Source: Pirellulales bacterium (GTDB lineage Bacteria > Planctomycetota > Planctomycetia > Pirellulales > Thermoguttaceae). Taken from it: DNA of 64,000 nt. How positions within the stretch are numbered: position 1 is the first letter of the stretch; every line of letters begins with the position of its first letter. The stretch lies in the NCBI GenBank assembly GCA_016931995.1, contig JAFGDS010000017.1, positions 1 through 64,000 of the forward strand. The letters run 5' to 3'. The notes beneath the pieces were generated by a model, which was not told the origin of the DNA, made no database searches, and worked only from the letters and a program-made list of their open reading frames with translations. The translations under genes were made by a program, and so were the position numbers. Positions 25,901-34,992 of the stretch are shown here, piece by piece.

Positions 25901-27757
25901 TCACGCCTCATCGACCAGGAGGCGTTGTCCTCGTTCGAGGACGAGCATGGCCAGAAGCAGGTAGGTGTGATTCCTGCGGCGTTCGAGGTGTTCCCGGACG
26001 ACGGTCCGAACCGTTCCGGGATGGAGCAGGCCGCGATCCAGGCAGCGGTCGTCCAAGAGAGTCCGTTCGACCAGCGGTCGAAGCTCGCGGCGAAGCCAAA
26101 GGCCCGGCCGCTCGTAGGGTTGGTGCCCCCGCGCGCCGAGCTTGGCCAGAACCCGCTGACGGAAGTGGGCTGCCCGTCGCACTAAATGGCTGGCGCCGAT
26201 GCGCGTGCCCGTGTTGACGTTCGTCACCCCGAGAAACTCCGGCCGGCGCCGCTTGAGGATAAACTCCTGGGCCTCTTCGTGCAGCTTCAACTCCGGCGGC
26301 GCGGCCAATACGACCTCGATCAGGTCGTTGTCGAGATAAGGCAGCCGCGTCTCGACGAGCGATCCGAACTTCGCCAAGGACAACGTGATCTCGCGGCGCA
26401 CGCGCTGCGCGAGGAAAAGATGGGAGATCCGTTGAAGAGGCGGCGCGACACTTGCGGACTCGACCAGGCACTCGTCCAGACTCCGACGGGCCATCTCGTC
26501 GAATTCGTCTCGTCCCACGCCCGCCAAAAGGGGTTCGCGCACGCCGTCGAGCATGTAGGCTTGGAGGCGCGAAAACGCCCAATGCCGCAGCGACGCGTCG
26601 TCCCGGACGGTCAAGGCCGAGTCGTCAAACGAGTAGTTGTAGGCCTTGGTCATGTGCAACAGCTCGCCGACGTGGCCTCGCAGCAGCACGCGAATCCCCA
26701 TGTCCCGATAGAGAGGCAACGTCGGCATCACAACGCACGACGAGACGTATTGCCCGTCGGTCAGGCTGACCATGCGATCGAGATACGCCTCGAAATCGGC
26801 GATGAACGCCGTGTCCAGGACGTGGTTGGCGTGGCGGCAACCGACCAACGCGGCCAGTTGGGCCGCCAGTTTGTGGTCGGCGCACCCGTCGATTCCCAGA
26901 GCCACGGATCGGATGGGCGCGCGGTCGTGGTCCATCACGGCGAGAATGGCGCGGCCGTCCAGCCCGCCGGACAAGGCAATGCCCAAGTCGGGCGTGTCGT
27001 GCGTGCGCGCGTCCACCGCCCGCTTGAAGGCCGCGTCGATCCGCTCGAGCCACTGTTCGGGCGTCCGCGCGTCCACCTTGGTCTCGCCGGGAACGACGTA
27101 ACGATCCACCGAAAGGCTAGCGTGTTCTTGCTCGAAAGCGAGCCACCCGGCGGCAGGCAAAATCTGGATCGACTCGAAGGACGTGTCGTTGGCCAGATAC
27201 TGTCCGAAGGTGAAAAACTGCGCGAGCCCGCGAAGGTTTGGCCCCCGCGGGACGGTTGAATCGGTCAGGAGAGACTTGATTTCGGAGGCAATGAGCAAGC
27301 GGCGTTCGTCGGCGTGGAAGTAGAGCGGCCTCATGCCGAAGCGGTCGTTGACGGCCACAAGCCGACCGCGCGGCACGTCCCACACGGCGGCGACGAACTT
27401 GCCGGACAATCCGGCGAAGAACGCCCTTCCGCAGCGCTGGTAGCCGCGGAGCAGGAGTTCGGCGTGGCCCGTCCCCGCGAAGCGAACGCCGGCGGCTTCG
27501 AGCGCGCGGCGTTGTTGGGCGGCGTCGTACAACTCGCCGTCCATGACGAGGATCGAGCCGTCCGCGTCCGAGAACATCTGGAGTCCCTCGGGCCCGACGT
27601 CGAGTCCGAGGCGGCCCAAGGCGACGCCCGTCGCCGGCTCGACGCGCGACTCGACGCGATACCACGGGTGGTGCGTGGCGCGGCGCAGCATCCGCGTCAG
27701 GCGGTCGGGCAGTCCGCCCGATCCCGGCCGATCGACGATTCCAAAGACGCCTGGCAT
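25901..27757 (-). CDS. Asparagine-synthetase-like protein lacking the glutaminase cysteine
   Basis: The 618-residue protein has the two-domain AsnB layout but starts MPGVFGIVDR, where active enzymes start MCGI. The catalytic N-terminal Cys is therefore absent, and NGEIYN is changed to DGELYD in the ammonia-tunnel/oxyanion region. The C-terminal synthetase domain keeps a PPi-loop-like ALSGGLDGRAI, with G replacing the usual second S. By family logic it may activate a carboxylate with ATP but not use glutamine, or use another nucleophile. It is the second AsnB-type gene in this cluster (the other is at 32987-34945), so it may transfer an amino or amide group onto the polysaccharide. Confidence 0.8.
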   Translation of the reverse strand: MPGVFGIVDRPGSGGLPDRLTRMLRRATHHPWYRVESRVEPATGVALGRLGLDVGPEGLQMFSDADGSILVMDGELYDAAQQRRALEAAGVRFAGTGHAELLLRGYQRCGRAFFAGLSGKFVAAVWDVPRGRLVAVNDRFGMRPLYFHADERRLLIASEIKSLLTDSTVPRGPNLRGLAQFFTFGQYLANDTSFESIQILPAAGWLAFEQEHASLSVDRYVVPGETKVDARTPEQWLERIDAAFKRAVDARTHDTPDLGIALSGGLDGRAILAVMDHDRAPIRSVALGIDGCADHKLAAQLAALVGCRHANHVLDTAFIADFEAYLDRMVSLTDGQYVSSCVVMPTLPLYRDMGIRVLLRGHVGELLHMTKAYNYSFDDSALTVRDDASLRHWAFSRLQAYMLDGVREPLLAGVGRDEFDEMARRSLDECLVESASVAPPLQRISHLFLAQRVRREITLSLAKFGSLVETRLPYLDNDLIEVVLAAPPELKLHEEAQEFILKRRRPEFLGVTNVNTGTRIGASHLVRRAAHFRQRVLAKLGARGHQPYERPGLWLRRELRPLVERTLLDDRCLDRGLLHPGTVRTVVREHLERRRNHTYLLLAMLVLERGQRLLVDEA

Positions 27758-27797
27758 GTGGTCCTTTGCCTTGGGAGACGCCGCCTTGACCGCGTCC

Positions 27798-29225
27798 CTA
27801 CATCTGTCCCTTCAACCGCGGTAATTCGACGAAGAACGTCTCCCAGATCCAACTGGCAACCAAGCCGCACGCGATCGCCGAGGCGATCCAGAACGCCCAA
27901 CGGCACCGGCGGCGCGCGATCTCGCCAAGCTGCGACAAAGCCGCGCCGGAATAGACGAACACCAGCGGCATCAGGGCCAAATGATAGCGGGAATGGCCAA
28001 AAACCACCGTGTGCACGGCGCAGACGTGCCCGATCAACAACAATAGGAACCAGTGCATCCGCCGATCTTGCGGCGGGAGCACGACGAATCCGAACACGCC
28101 GCTCACAATCGCCAAGGCGTAGCCGCCGAAGATCGCCGCCGTCGCGGCCAACATGGCGGCGCGGCCATGGGTTCCCCAGAAGCCGCGGGTCATCCCCGCG
28201 ATCACGGTCCGTTCAAGCTGCCAAAAGTTCAAGAATTTGATGAAGCACCGCTTCGCCGTCAACGCCGGATTGGCCAGGGCAAACGCTAGTCCGCGTCGCA
28301 TGGCGAGCTTGTCCCGCTGTCCCTGGGTCAACTGCTCGTAGCCGGGCGTCTCCGACGCCAGGACCGCGTGCCAGCTTTTTTCGCCGACAACGCCGATGGC
28401 GTCCCACGTGCGGTAGAGCGGCGTGTGCTCGTAGTTGCCCATCATGAAGTTCCGCCCGCCCGCGTCTTCAATCACGGTGAACGTCTCTTGAAGCCGGGTG
28501 TTGCGCACGGCCCAGGGAGTCAGGATTACGGCGAAGGCAACGGCCGGCACGACGGCTAGCCCGAGGCGACAACGCCAGCTTGGCGACGGCGCCGCGAAGA
28601 ACACGAATCCCACCAGAAACGGCACGAAAAGCCACAAGACGCTCCGCGTCAGCGCCGCCAGGCCCAACAGGACGCCGACCAAAAGGACGTCCGCGACCCG
28701 CCCCGTCCGAAGGAATCGCCGCATCGCCAGGCACGCCAGGCAGACCAGCACGGCGAAGAGGACCTCCGTCAGCAGGAGGTTGGAAAACACCAGAAGCGAC
28801 GGGTAGAGGAAACAGATAGCCGCCGCCCAGCGTCCCACGCGGGGCGAGTACATGCCCTTGGCCAACTGGTGGACCAATCCCGTCAAGACCAACCCAAGCC
28901 CCAATTGCGCGACGCGCACGGCATTGTGATTGCCGACGCCGCACGCGGCGTACACGCCGGCGAGGAACGCGGGATACAGCGGAGGCCGTTCGGACGTTCG
29001 GATGCCCTGGGCGTCGCAAAAGTCGTGCCGCGTGAGGATGTTCGTCGCCAACGCGTCGAAGGACATCTCGTCGCCGATGTGGAGCGGCTGATCCCAAAAG
29101 CACCCCAACAGCCACAACCGCGCGGCCGCGCCCACGAGGATCACCGCCGCGATGGCGACAGTCTCTCGCCGGGTCGTCCGCGCGGCTTCGTCGGGTTTGC
29201 CGTTGATACCGACCGCGTTGTTCAT
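27798..29225 (-). CDS. GT39/ArnT-like polyprenyl-phosphate-dependent membrane glycosyltransferase
   Basis: A 475-residue integral membrane protein with about 10-12 hydrophobic segments. After the first segment, the acidic pair DEMSFDALATNILTRHDF and ERPPLYPAFLAGVY correspond to the conserved first periplasmic loop and PPLYP motif of PMT/ArnT-like GT-C enzymes. These use a polyprenyl-phosphate sugar as donor and act on the outer face of the membrane. The neighbouring UbiA-type prenyltransferase ends 5 bases upstream of this start and could supply such a lipid-linked sugar. Acceptor and sugar are unknown. Confidence 0.8.
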   Translation of the reverse strand: MNNAVGINGKPDEAARTTRRETVAIAAVILVGAAARLWLLGCFWDQPLHIGDEMSFDALATNILTRHDFCDAQGIRTSERPPLYPAFLAGVYAACGVGNHNAVRVAQLGLGLVLTGLVHQLAKGMYSPRVGRWAAAICFLYPSLLVFSNLLLTEVLFAVLVCLACLAMRRFLRTGRVADVLLVGVLLGLAALTRSVLWLFVPFLVGFVFFAAPSPSWRCRLGLAVVPAVAFAVILTPWAVRNTRLQETFTVIEDAGGRNFMMGNYEHTPLYRTWDAIGVVGEKSWHAVLASETPGYEQLTQGQRDKLAMRRGLAFALANPALTAKRCFIKFLNFWQLERTVIAGMTRGFWGTHGRAAMLAATAAIFGGYALAIVSGVFGFVVLPPQDRRMHWFLLLLIGHVCAVHTVVFGHSRYHLALMPLVFVYSGAALSQLGEIARRRCRWAFWIASAIACGLVASWIWETFFVELPRLKGQM

Positions 29226-29229
29226 GTGG

Positions 29230-30258
29230 CTACAGCTCCCAAAGAGTCTGCACGGTGGAGGGCGGAACGTTGAACCATGTATAGAGGATCGAAATCCGCA
29301 CGAACAACAAGCCCACGAACACGGCCAGACACACGACGAGATACAGCATCAGGCCCCGCTCGCGGTAGAGCCGCTCGGGCGCCTGCGCCGCGCTTTCGTC
29401 CTTCAAGGAAATCCAGAAATAGTAGCTGAAAAACCCCGCGATGAGCGGGACGCTAAGAAGAAGCTCCAAATGATAACGGATGATGAACACGCCCAAAAAG
29501 AGCGCGGCCGCCGTGGCGTAGAAAAACATCGACAGAAGCAGCTTGTTTTCGTCGTAGTGGCCGAACGAGGACCGATACGCCGCCGCGCGCGCCGGGTCGC
29601 GGATCTGGCGGTATTCCGCGAACCGCTTCGCGGCCATGAAAAAGCCGCCGGCCATCCAATAGGATATCAAAAGCGACAACGGCGGAACGGCCGCCGCCGT
29701 CACCGCGAACCAGCCAAGCGCCAGGCGGATGGGATTGTTCACCGACTCCGAAAGCGTGTCCAGATACGGCAGCTCCTTCGTCCGGAGAGGCCGTACGTTG
29801 TACACGATCCCCATCACCCAAAGGAGTCCTGCCGCGGCGGCGAACGGCAAGTTGACCGCCCAGGCCATCCCCAAACCCGCGACGGCCAAAACGATCCACT
29901 GCCCGTATGCGACCGGCAGCCGAACGCGTCCGGAAGGGATGGGTCGGTTCCGCTTGATGGGATGGGCGCGATCGGTCGGCGCGTCCAGGATCTCGTTGAG
30001 CACGTAGTTGCTCGACGCCACCAGGCACGTCGCGGCAAACGCCCAGCCAAGCGTTCCCACGCGCACCGGCGTGCCTTCGCCGAAGTGGCAAAAGTACGCC
30101 AGCGCCGCGCCCAACAACATAAAGACGTTCTTGAACCAATGGTCCGGTCGAGCCACGGCCACGTAGGCGGCCAGAACCGACGGCCGCGCGTCGCCGTCGG
30201 AGGACATACCCGACGATTGTTGGCGGCTCGATTTCGTCTCGTCTCCGGAACGCGTCAC
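29230..30258 (-). CDS. UbiA-family prenyltransferase (decaprenyl-phosphate phosphoribosyltransferase-like)
   Basis: A 342-residue polytopic membrane protein with about eight or nine segments. The first Asp-rich motif is NYVLNEILDAPTDRAHP, followed by KRNRPIPSG. A second conserved loop contains YNVRPLRTKELPYLDTLSES. This pattern is closest to the DPPR-synthase branch of UbiA, which transfers phosphoribose to polyprenyl phosphate. The start is taken as GTG at 30258, overlapping the previous stop (GTGA) with GGAGGAGG 7 bases upstream; ATG at 30207 lacks such a site. It lies just upstream of the GT39-like transferase, suggesting joint use of a lipid-linked sugar. Confidence 0.82.
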   Translation of the reverse strand: MTRSGDETKSSRQQSSGMSSDGDARPSVLAAYVAVARPDHWFKNVFMLLGAALAYFCHFGEGTPVRVGTLGWAFAATCLVASSNYVLNEILDAPTDRAHPIKRNRPIPSGRVRLPVAYGQWIVLAVAGLGMAWAVNLPFAAAAGLLWVMGIVYNVRPLRTKELPYLDTLSESVNNPIRLALGWFAVTAAAVPPLSLLISYWMAGGFFMAAKRFAEYRQIRDPARAAAYRSSFGHYDENKLLLSMFFYATAAALFLGVFIIRYHLELLLSVPLIAGFFSYYFWISLKDESAAQAPERLYRERGLMLYLVVCLAVFVGLLFVRISILYTWFNVPPSTVQTLWEL

Positions 30259-32990
30259 GAGTCTTCCTCCTCCGCCGTCCATCGACCCAAATATCCCCGC
30301 GACCGCGCCAACGCCAGAAGCCGGCGCCACGCGGCCGGCCTCAGGGCGCGCGCCCCCAGACGCAGCCAACCCCGAAAACTCCTGCCTTGCGCGCGGATGC
30401 GCGCCTTTTGGCCGGCGAAGGGGATAGGTGCGCCAAAGTCGCTCGGCGCCGTGGGCACCGGCGCGCGGCCACCCGACGACCCGCGAAGGAACGCCGCGCG
30501 CGCGCCCTCGGTCATCACCAGCGCCGCCGCCCGCGCGACGTGCCGCGTCGCGAAGCCCGCCAGATCGCGCCATGCCCGCTCGTGCAATTGCTCCGCCTTC
30601 TCCCGCATGGCGATGGCCGCCGTTTCCTCCTCGTGTCGCGCCGCCAGGAGGAGCACGTTCGCTTTTCGGAATTCCTGAGCCGCCCAGGTTTCCGTCGGAT
30701 ACTCCAGGCGCTCCGGGTGATCCAGATACGGACGCTCGTGCTCGACCATCCACGCGGCATAGGTCAAAAGGCTTGCCCGCGCATAGACGTAGCCATCATC
30801 AAGATGCCCCCGCTCCGCCTCGATATCCAGGTATCTGGTCAAGGCGACCAGAAACATCGTGTAGGACCAGCGGCGCTCGGCGTCGAGCAGATCGAGCTTC
30901 GCCGGATCGTCCGCGGGATGGACGCACCGCCGAATCAAATCGCGGACCTTGGCCATGTATCGCTCGTCGCGGACGAGCAGCCACGCGTCCAGCAGGGCCT
31001 CGATCGAGTTGGCAGACGCCCGGGCGGGACCGGCTCGATCGGCCGCGACGAACATGCTGACCAAGCCGGTGGGACCATCGTCGACGAGGCCCAGGACGTT
31101 GCGGGCCCCGTCATCCGCGCGGAGCACCCACTCGGCCAGCCCGACGACGGCGTCCCGCGCGTCCGGATCTCCGGTCAGAAGATGGTAGTACCGCAACCCC
31201 GTCGCGTAATTGTGTTCGCTGCCCGGTCCTCCGCCGTATGGGGTTCGGTTATCGGGAACGTTGGATCCTGAGTAGGTGCGATGCGTGGCCGTGGACGCGT
31301 CGACGTAGTGATCCGTGTGCCAGAACAGCCCGCCGTTGTAGGCCGCCTTGTCGCGGCTGGTGTGATAGATGTCGATGTCCATCACGTGCCGCGCGAGCGG
31401 GTCGGCCAACTCGAACCAGCGGCGATCGCCCGTTCGCATCATCTGCAGCAGGGCACCCCCGAGAAGGTCGAACTGGTTGTTGTAGTGGGAAATGACCGGC
31501 CGGGGACTGCGGCAATATACGTCCTCGTGATCGGCCCATACGTCGCCGTAGTTCCGCCAGCCGTACTCGTCAATCACGTCGCGCTTGGCATAAAACGAGG
31601 TCGAGCCGGCAACAACGCCCTCGAGGTAGTCGGCCAACCGCGGGTCGTCGTCCTTGGCGGCCGGCGACAAATAGGCGACGGCGCCGCTGGCCGCGTACCA
31701 GCGGGGCGCGGCGGACGCGAATACCGGCTCGTGCGCCCAATCCAGCGCGTCCCCGCCCCGATCCTCTCCCGCGTCGAATCGAAGCCACACTGTATGCGTC
31801 TTCCGTTCGCCGGGCTGAAGCTCGAACTCGTCGTCCCATTGGCCCGGAAACAAACCGATGGCGACGCCTCGTTCGTCCGCTTCGATCGCCTTGGGAAACT
31901 GTTGCCAGAACTCGGGCACGGCCACCGTCAGGCTCGTCGCTCCATCGTCGCACGTCACGATCGGGCTGGCGCGAAGGCCCTCGCGCTCGGCGCCGTCGAC
32001 GCGCATCCGATAACCCCGGAAGCGGCAAGGCACGCGGCCGTGGCGGTTGACGTGATTGCGGCTCTGCCAGTTCTCGCCGCCGCTGGAGTCCTGGTGGATC
32101 TCGACCGCGCCGTCGTCCGACTCCCGCGCCGGCTGATCCGGCTCGGCCTTGATCGCGAGCGTGCGGCGTCGGCCCTCGGGCAGATCCACGATCAGACGCA
32201 GCGCGTCAAATAAAAACGCGTTGGGATCGCCCATGTCCCATAACCCGCCGCGATGCCGGGCCGAGAGCGGATTGTGGATCGCCAGCGACAGCCGCGCCAG
32301 GCTCGTCCCGGCGTACAGGCTGATCCGGGCGTAAAACCGCAACGGCCGCCCGTGCGTCAAACGGCCGTCCAGCCGGATCGTCGTTCGGACCGGGCCAGTC
32401 GTCTCGACGCGGACGCCGCGGATCGTCGCGGGATGGGACCGGCCGTCCTTGTCGAGCACGACCCGGGCGGTGGCCGCGTCGCCCGAGGCGCTCCCGCCGC
32501 CGGGCCGGCACCGAAACAAAACGTGTTCTTCCCCGCCGAACTCGAACACGAACCCTCCCGTGTCCACGGCTATCGTCTTCCCCTCTCGACGCAGCGACAT
32601 GCCTCGCGCGCCGTTCTCCTCACTCGCCGGCGCCGGGCCTTCCTCGCTCGGGACAATCGCCACGACACATTCCGTCGCGCCGGCCTGCAATTCGGGCGCC
32701 ATGTAATCCAGCAGTAGCCAACGGACGCTTCCGTCCGACCACCGATCGAGCACCTGGGTTTGCGCGGGCTGTCGCGATCCTTGCGGCGCGGCTAGCCACG
32801 CGTCAGTCGCATCACGCAGCATCCCCTTGGCGAAGGGAAGCCCCACGGTGACCGGTTGACACCCGGCGCGGACGTCGATTCGGCTGTGCAGACGCAGCGG
32901 AACCTGGATGGCCTCGCGGTTGCGTCGTTCGCAAGACGCGGCCGGTTTCGGCTCGGCGCGGGGAGGATCGTGTGGCCGCGGGCGATTCAT
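30255..32990 (-). CDS. Exo-rhamnogalacturonan-lyase-like (PcRGLX/YetA-type) protein
   Basis: The 911-residue protein resembles the three-domain PcRGLX/YetA family: an N-terminal RIFT-like barrel (VGLPFAKGMLRD, then DRWSDGSVRWLLLDY; about residues 48-95), a beta-rich middle domain, and a large alpha-helical toroid (about 420-800, with HYNNQFDLLGGALLQMM, GLFWHTDHYVDAST, GSEHNYATGLRYYHL). Family members cleave rhamnogalacturonan-type polysaccharides. There is no recognisable signal peptide, which is odd for a lyase acting on exported glycan. The ATG at 32990 overlaps the asparagine-synthetase stop (ATGA). In this operon it may trim or edit the polysaccharide. The family call is from motif memory and is moderate. 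Confidence 0.65.
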   Translation of the reverse strand: MNRPRPHDPPRAEPKPAASCERRNREAIQVPLRLHSRIDVRAGCQPVTVGLPFAKGMLRDATDAWLAAPQGSRQPAQTQVLDRWSDGSVRWLLLDYMAPELQAGATECVVAIVPSEEGPAPASEENGARGMSLRREGKTIAVDTGGFVFEFGGEEHVLFRCRPGGGSASGDAATARVVLDKDGRSHPATIRGVRVETTGPVRTTIRLDGRLTHGRPLRFYARISLYAGTSLARLSLAIHNPLSARHRGGLWDMGDPNAFLFDALRLIVDLPEGRRRTLAIKAEPDQPARESDDGAVEIHQDSSGGENWQSRNHVNRHGRVPCRFRGYRMRVDGAEREGLRASPIVTCDDGATSLTVAVPEFWQQFPKAIEADERGVAIGLFPGQWDDEFELQPGERKTHTVWLRFDAGEDRGGDALDWAHEPVFASAAPRWYAASGAVAYLSPAAKDDDPRLADYLEGVVAGSTSFYAKRDVIDEYGWRNYGDVWADHEDVYCRSPRPVISHYNNQFDLLGGALLQMMRTGDRRWFELADPLARHVMDIDIYHTSRDKAAYNGGLFWHTDHYVDASTATHRTYSGSNVPDNRTPYGGGPGSEHNYATGLRYYHLLTGDPDARDAVVGLAEWVLRADDGARNVLGLVDDGPTGLVSMFVAADRAGPARASANSIEALLDAWLLVRDERYMAKVRDLIRRCVHPADDPAKLDLLDAERRWSYTMFLVALTRYLDIEAERGHLDDGYVYARASLLTYAAWMVEHERPYLDHPERLEYPTETWAAQEFRKANVLLLAARHEEETAAIAMREKAEQLHERAWRDLAGFATRHVARAAALVMTEGARAAFLRGSSGGRAPVPTAPSDFGAPIPFAGQKARIRAQGRSFRGWLRLGARALRPAAWRRLLALARSRGYLGRWTAEEEDS
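30266..30273 (-). promoter_or_regulatory. Ribosome binding site deciding a GTG start
   Basis: On the minus strand GGAGGAGG stands 7 bases before GTG at 30258, within the last codons of the lyase-like gene. It supports coupled translation of the UbiA-type gene. Confidence 0.65.
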
Positions 32991-34945
32991 CCGACGTCAC
33001 CTCCCGATCGCGACGCGGCCGCCGGAGCCGAAGACGCCCCGCCGTCCACGCGCGACGGCGGCAAGTAGGTATCCGCCCAACGGGCCAGCACGAGCAGCGA
33101 CCAAAGCACGTTGCCGTGGCGACCCACCTTTGCCACGTGCGCGCGGTACACGCGGCGCACGGCCTGCTGGTTGACCAACTCGGCCACGCGGCTGGTGGGC
33201 GAGAGGACCGTTGACTCAAACACGTCGCGAAGCGGCCCGCGCAGCCACCGGTCGATGGGCATCTCGAAGCCTTGTTTGGCCCGATCGGCGATGCCCTCGG
33301 GCAACCGGTCGCGGAAAAGCCGTTTCATGAGCCACTTCGTCTGGCCGCGGCGGACCTTGTATTGCGAGGGGATCGTGGCGGCCAATTCGAGCAACTCGTG
33401 GTCCACCAGCGGAGGTCGCACCTCGAGGCCGCAGGACATGCTCGCCCGGTCCACCTTCGTCAAAAAATCGTCGGGCAGCAGCGTGGCCACGTCGGCGGCG
33501 ATCATGCCGGCCAGCGGATCGTCGGCCGGCGCCGCGCCGTACGGCTCGGCAATCCACCGCGACGGATCCCGGCCGTCCAGCGCCGCCCACACGTCTTCGG
33601 CCAATAGCTCGTGCCGCAGCGGCAGCCGGCACAGCGCGAGCGTGTTGGCATACGCCTGCGCCGGCTCGCTCGCGAGGTTCGCCAGCAGCGTCTTGGCCCG
33701 AAGCAGCCGCGGGAGCCAGTCGGCCTTGGGCCACCAGCGGGCCGCCGCCGCCACCGGCCCGCGACGCAACCACCGCGGCAGCCGGCGCCGCAGCCACGCC
33801 TCGCCCAGATCGTGCGCGTAGCGGCGGTATCCGCCAAACGCCTCGTCGCCGCCGTCGCCCGAGAGAACCACCTTGACCTCTTGCCTGGCCAGGCGCGAGA
33901 CGAGAAGCGTTGGCACGGCCGAGGCGTCGGCAAACGGCTCGTCGTAGTAGTGAACCAGGTCTTCGAGCGACTGCACCGCCTCGGGCGTCACCACCTGCTC
34001 GCGATGCAACGTGCCGAACCGCCGGGCGACCGCCCGGGCCTGGGGCAACTCGCTGAAGGCCGCCTCGCGAAACCCGATCGAGAACGTCCGCACCGGCTCG
34101 TCGTCCAAGCCCGACTGCACGGCCACCATGGCGCTCGAATCGAGTCCCCCGCTCAAAAACGCCCCCACCGGCACGTCGGCGATGCGGTGGGCGCGCACGG
34201 TCTCGGTGATCTTCGCGTCGACCGCCTCGCACCACGCCGCCAGCGACCGAGCCGGGTCCGCCTGGACGCGGAATTGCCAAAAGCGCCGCGGGCCGCGGTC
34301 GAGCGAGTCCGCCGTGACGGAAAGCACGTGGGCCGCGGGCAGCTTCCGCACGCGGCGGAAGATCGACCGGTCGCCGCCGATCATGCCCAGGGCCAGGTAC
34401 TCGTCCACGGCCGCGGGGTCGATCGCGCGGTCGATCTCGGGATGCGCCAGAATCGCCTTCAGCTCGGAGCCAAACACGAGCTTCTCGGCGTCGCGGTAGA
34501 CATATAGCGGCTTCAGCCCCACGCGGTCGCGGGCCAGCAGGAGCCGGCGCTTGCGCGCGTCCCACAGGGCAAAGGCGAACATCCCCCGCAGCCGCGAGAC
34601 CAGCTCCTCGCCCTCGTCTTCGTACAGGTGAACGAGCACCTCGGTATCGCTGCGGGTGCGGAAACGATGTCCCCGGGCTTCGAGCCCTTGCCGGACCTCC
34701 TGGAAGTTGTAGATCTCGCCGTTGAGGACCACCTGGACGGAGCCGTCCTCATTGCCCATCGGCTGGGCCCCGCCGTCCAGGTCGATAATGGCCAGCCGCC
34801 GGTGCGCCATGCCGAACCCATCCGCGCGGAAGAACCCCTCCCCATCCGGCCCCCGATGCGCGATCGCCCGCCCCATCGCCTCGAGCACCCCCGGGGCGAC
34901 CGGCCGCGCAACGTCGCGATACAAAACTCCGGCTATGCCGCACAT
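32987..34945 (-). CDS. asnB: Asparagine synthetase (glutamine-hydrolysing), exosortase-locus type
   Basis: The 652-residue protein has an intact class II glutamine amidotransferase domain (MCGIAGV with nucleophile Cys2, AHRGPDGEG, NGEIYNFQEV) and a synthetase domain with the PPi loop FLSGGLDSSAMV and LSGDGGDEAFGGYRRY. Paralogs of AsnB are regular members of exosortase-linked polysaccharide loci, where they are thought to amidate a sugar acid or modify the glycan instead of supplying asparagine. The start is ATG at 34945. Its stop overlaps the next start by 4 bases. It is the active-site-intact counterpart of the gene at 25901-27757. Confidence 0.92.
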   Translation of the reverse strand: MCGIAGVLYRDVARPVAPGVLEAMGRAIAHRGPDGEGFFRADGFGMAHRRLAIIDLDGGAQPMGNEDGSVQVVLNGEIYNFQEVRQGLEARGHRFRTRSDTEVLVHLYEDEGEELVSRLRGMFAFALWDARKRRLLLARDRVGLKPLYVYRDAEKLVFGSELKAILAHPEIDRAIDPAAVDEYLALGMIGGDRSIFRRVRKLPAAHVLSVTADSLDRGPRRFWQFRVQADPARSLAAWCEAVDAKITETVRAHRIADVPVGAFLSGGLDSSAMVAVQSGLDDEPVRTFSIGFREAAFSELPQARAVARRFGTLHREQVVTPEAVQSLEDLVHYYDEPFADASAVPTLLVSRLARQEVKVVLSGDGGDEAFGGYRRYAHDLGEAWLRRRLPRWLRRGPVAAAARWWPKADWLPRLLRAKTLLANLASEPAQAYANTLALCRLPLRHELLAEDVWAALDGRDPSRWIAEPYGAAPADDPLAGMIAADVATLLPDDFLTKVDRASMSCGLEVRPPLVDHELLELAATIPSQYKVRRGQTKWLMKRLFRDRLPEGIADRAKQGFEMPIDRWLRGPLRDVFESTVLSPTSRVAELVNQQAVRRVYRAHVAKVGRHGNVLWSLLVLARWADTYLPPSRVDGGASSAPAAASRSGGDVG

Positions 34946-34992
34946 GGGGTCACGAAAGACACGATTCTAATTCACCCGAGCCTATTGAAGCG

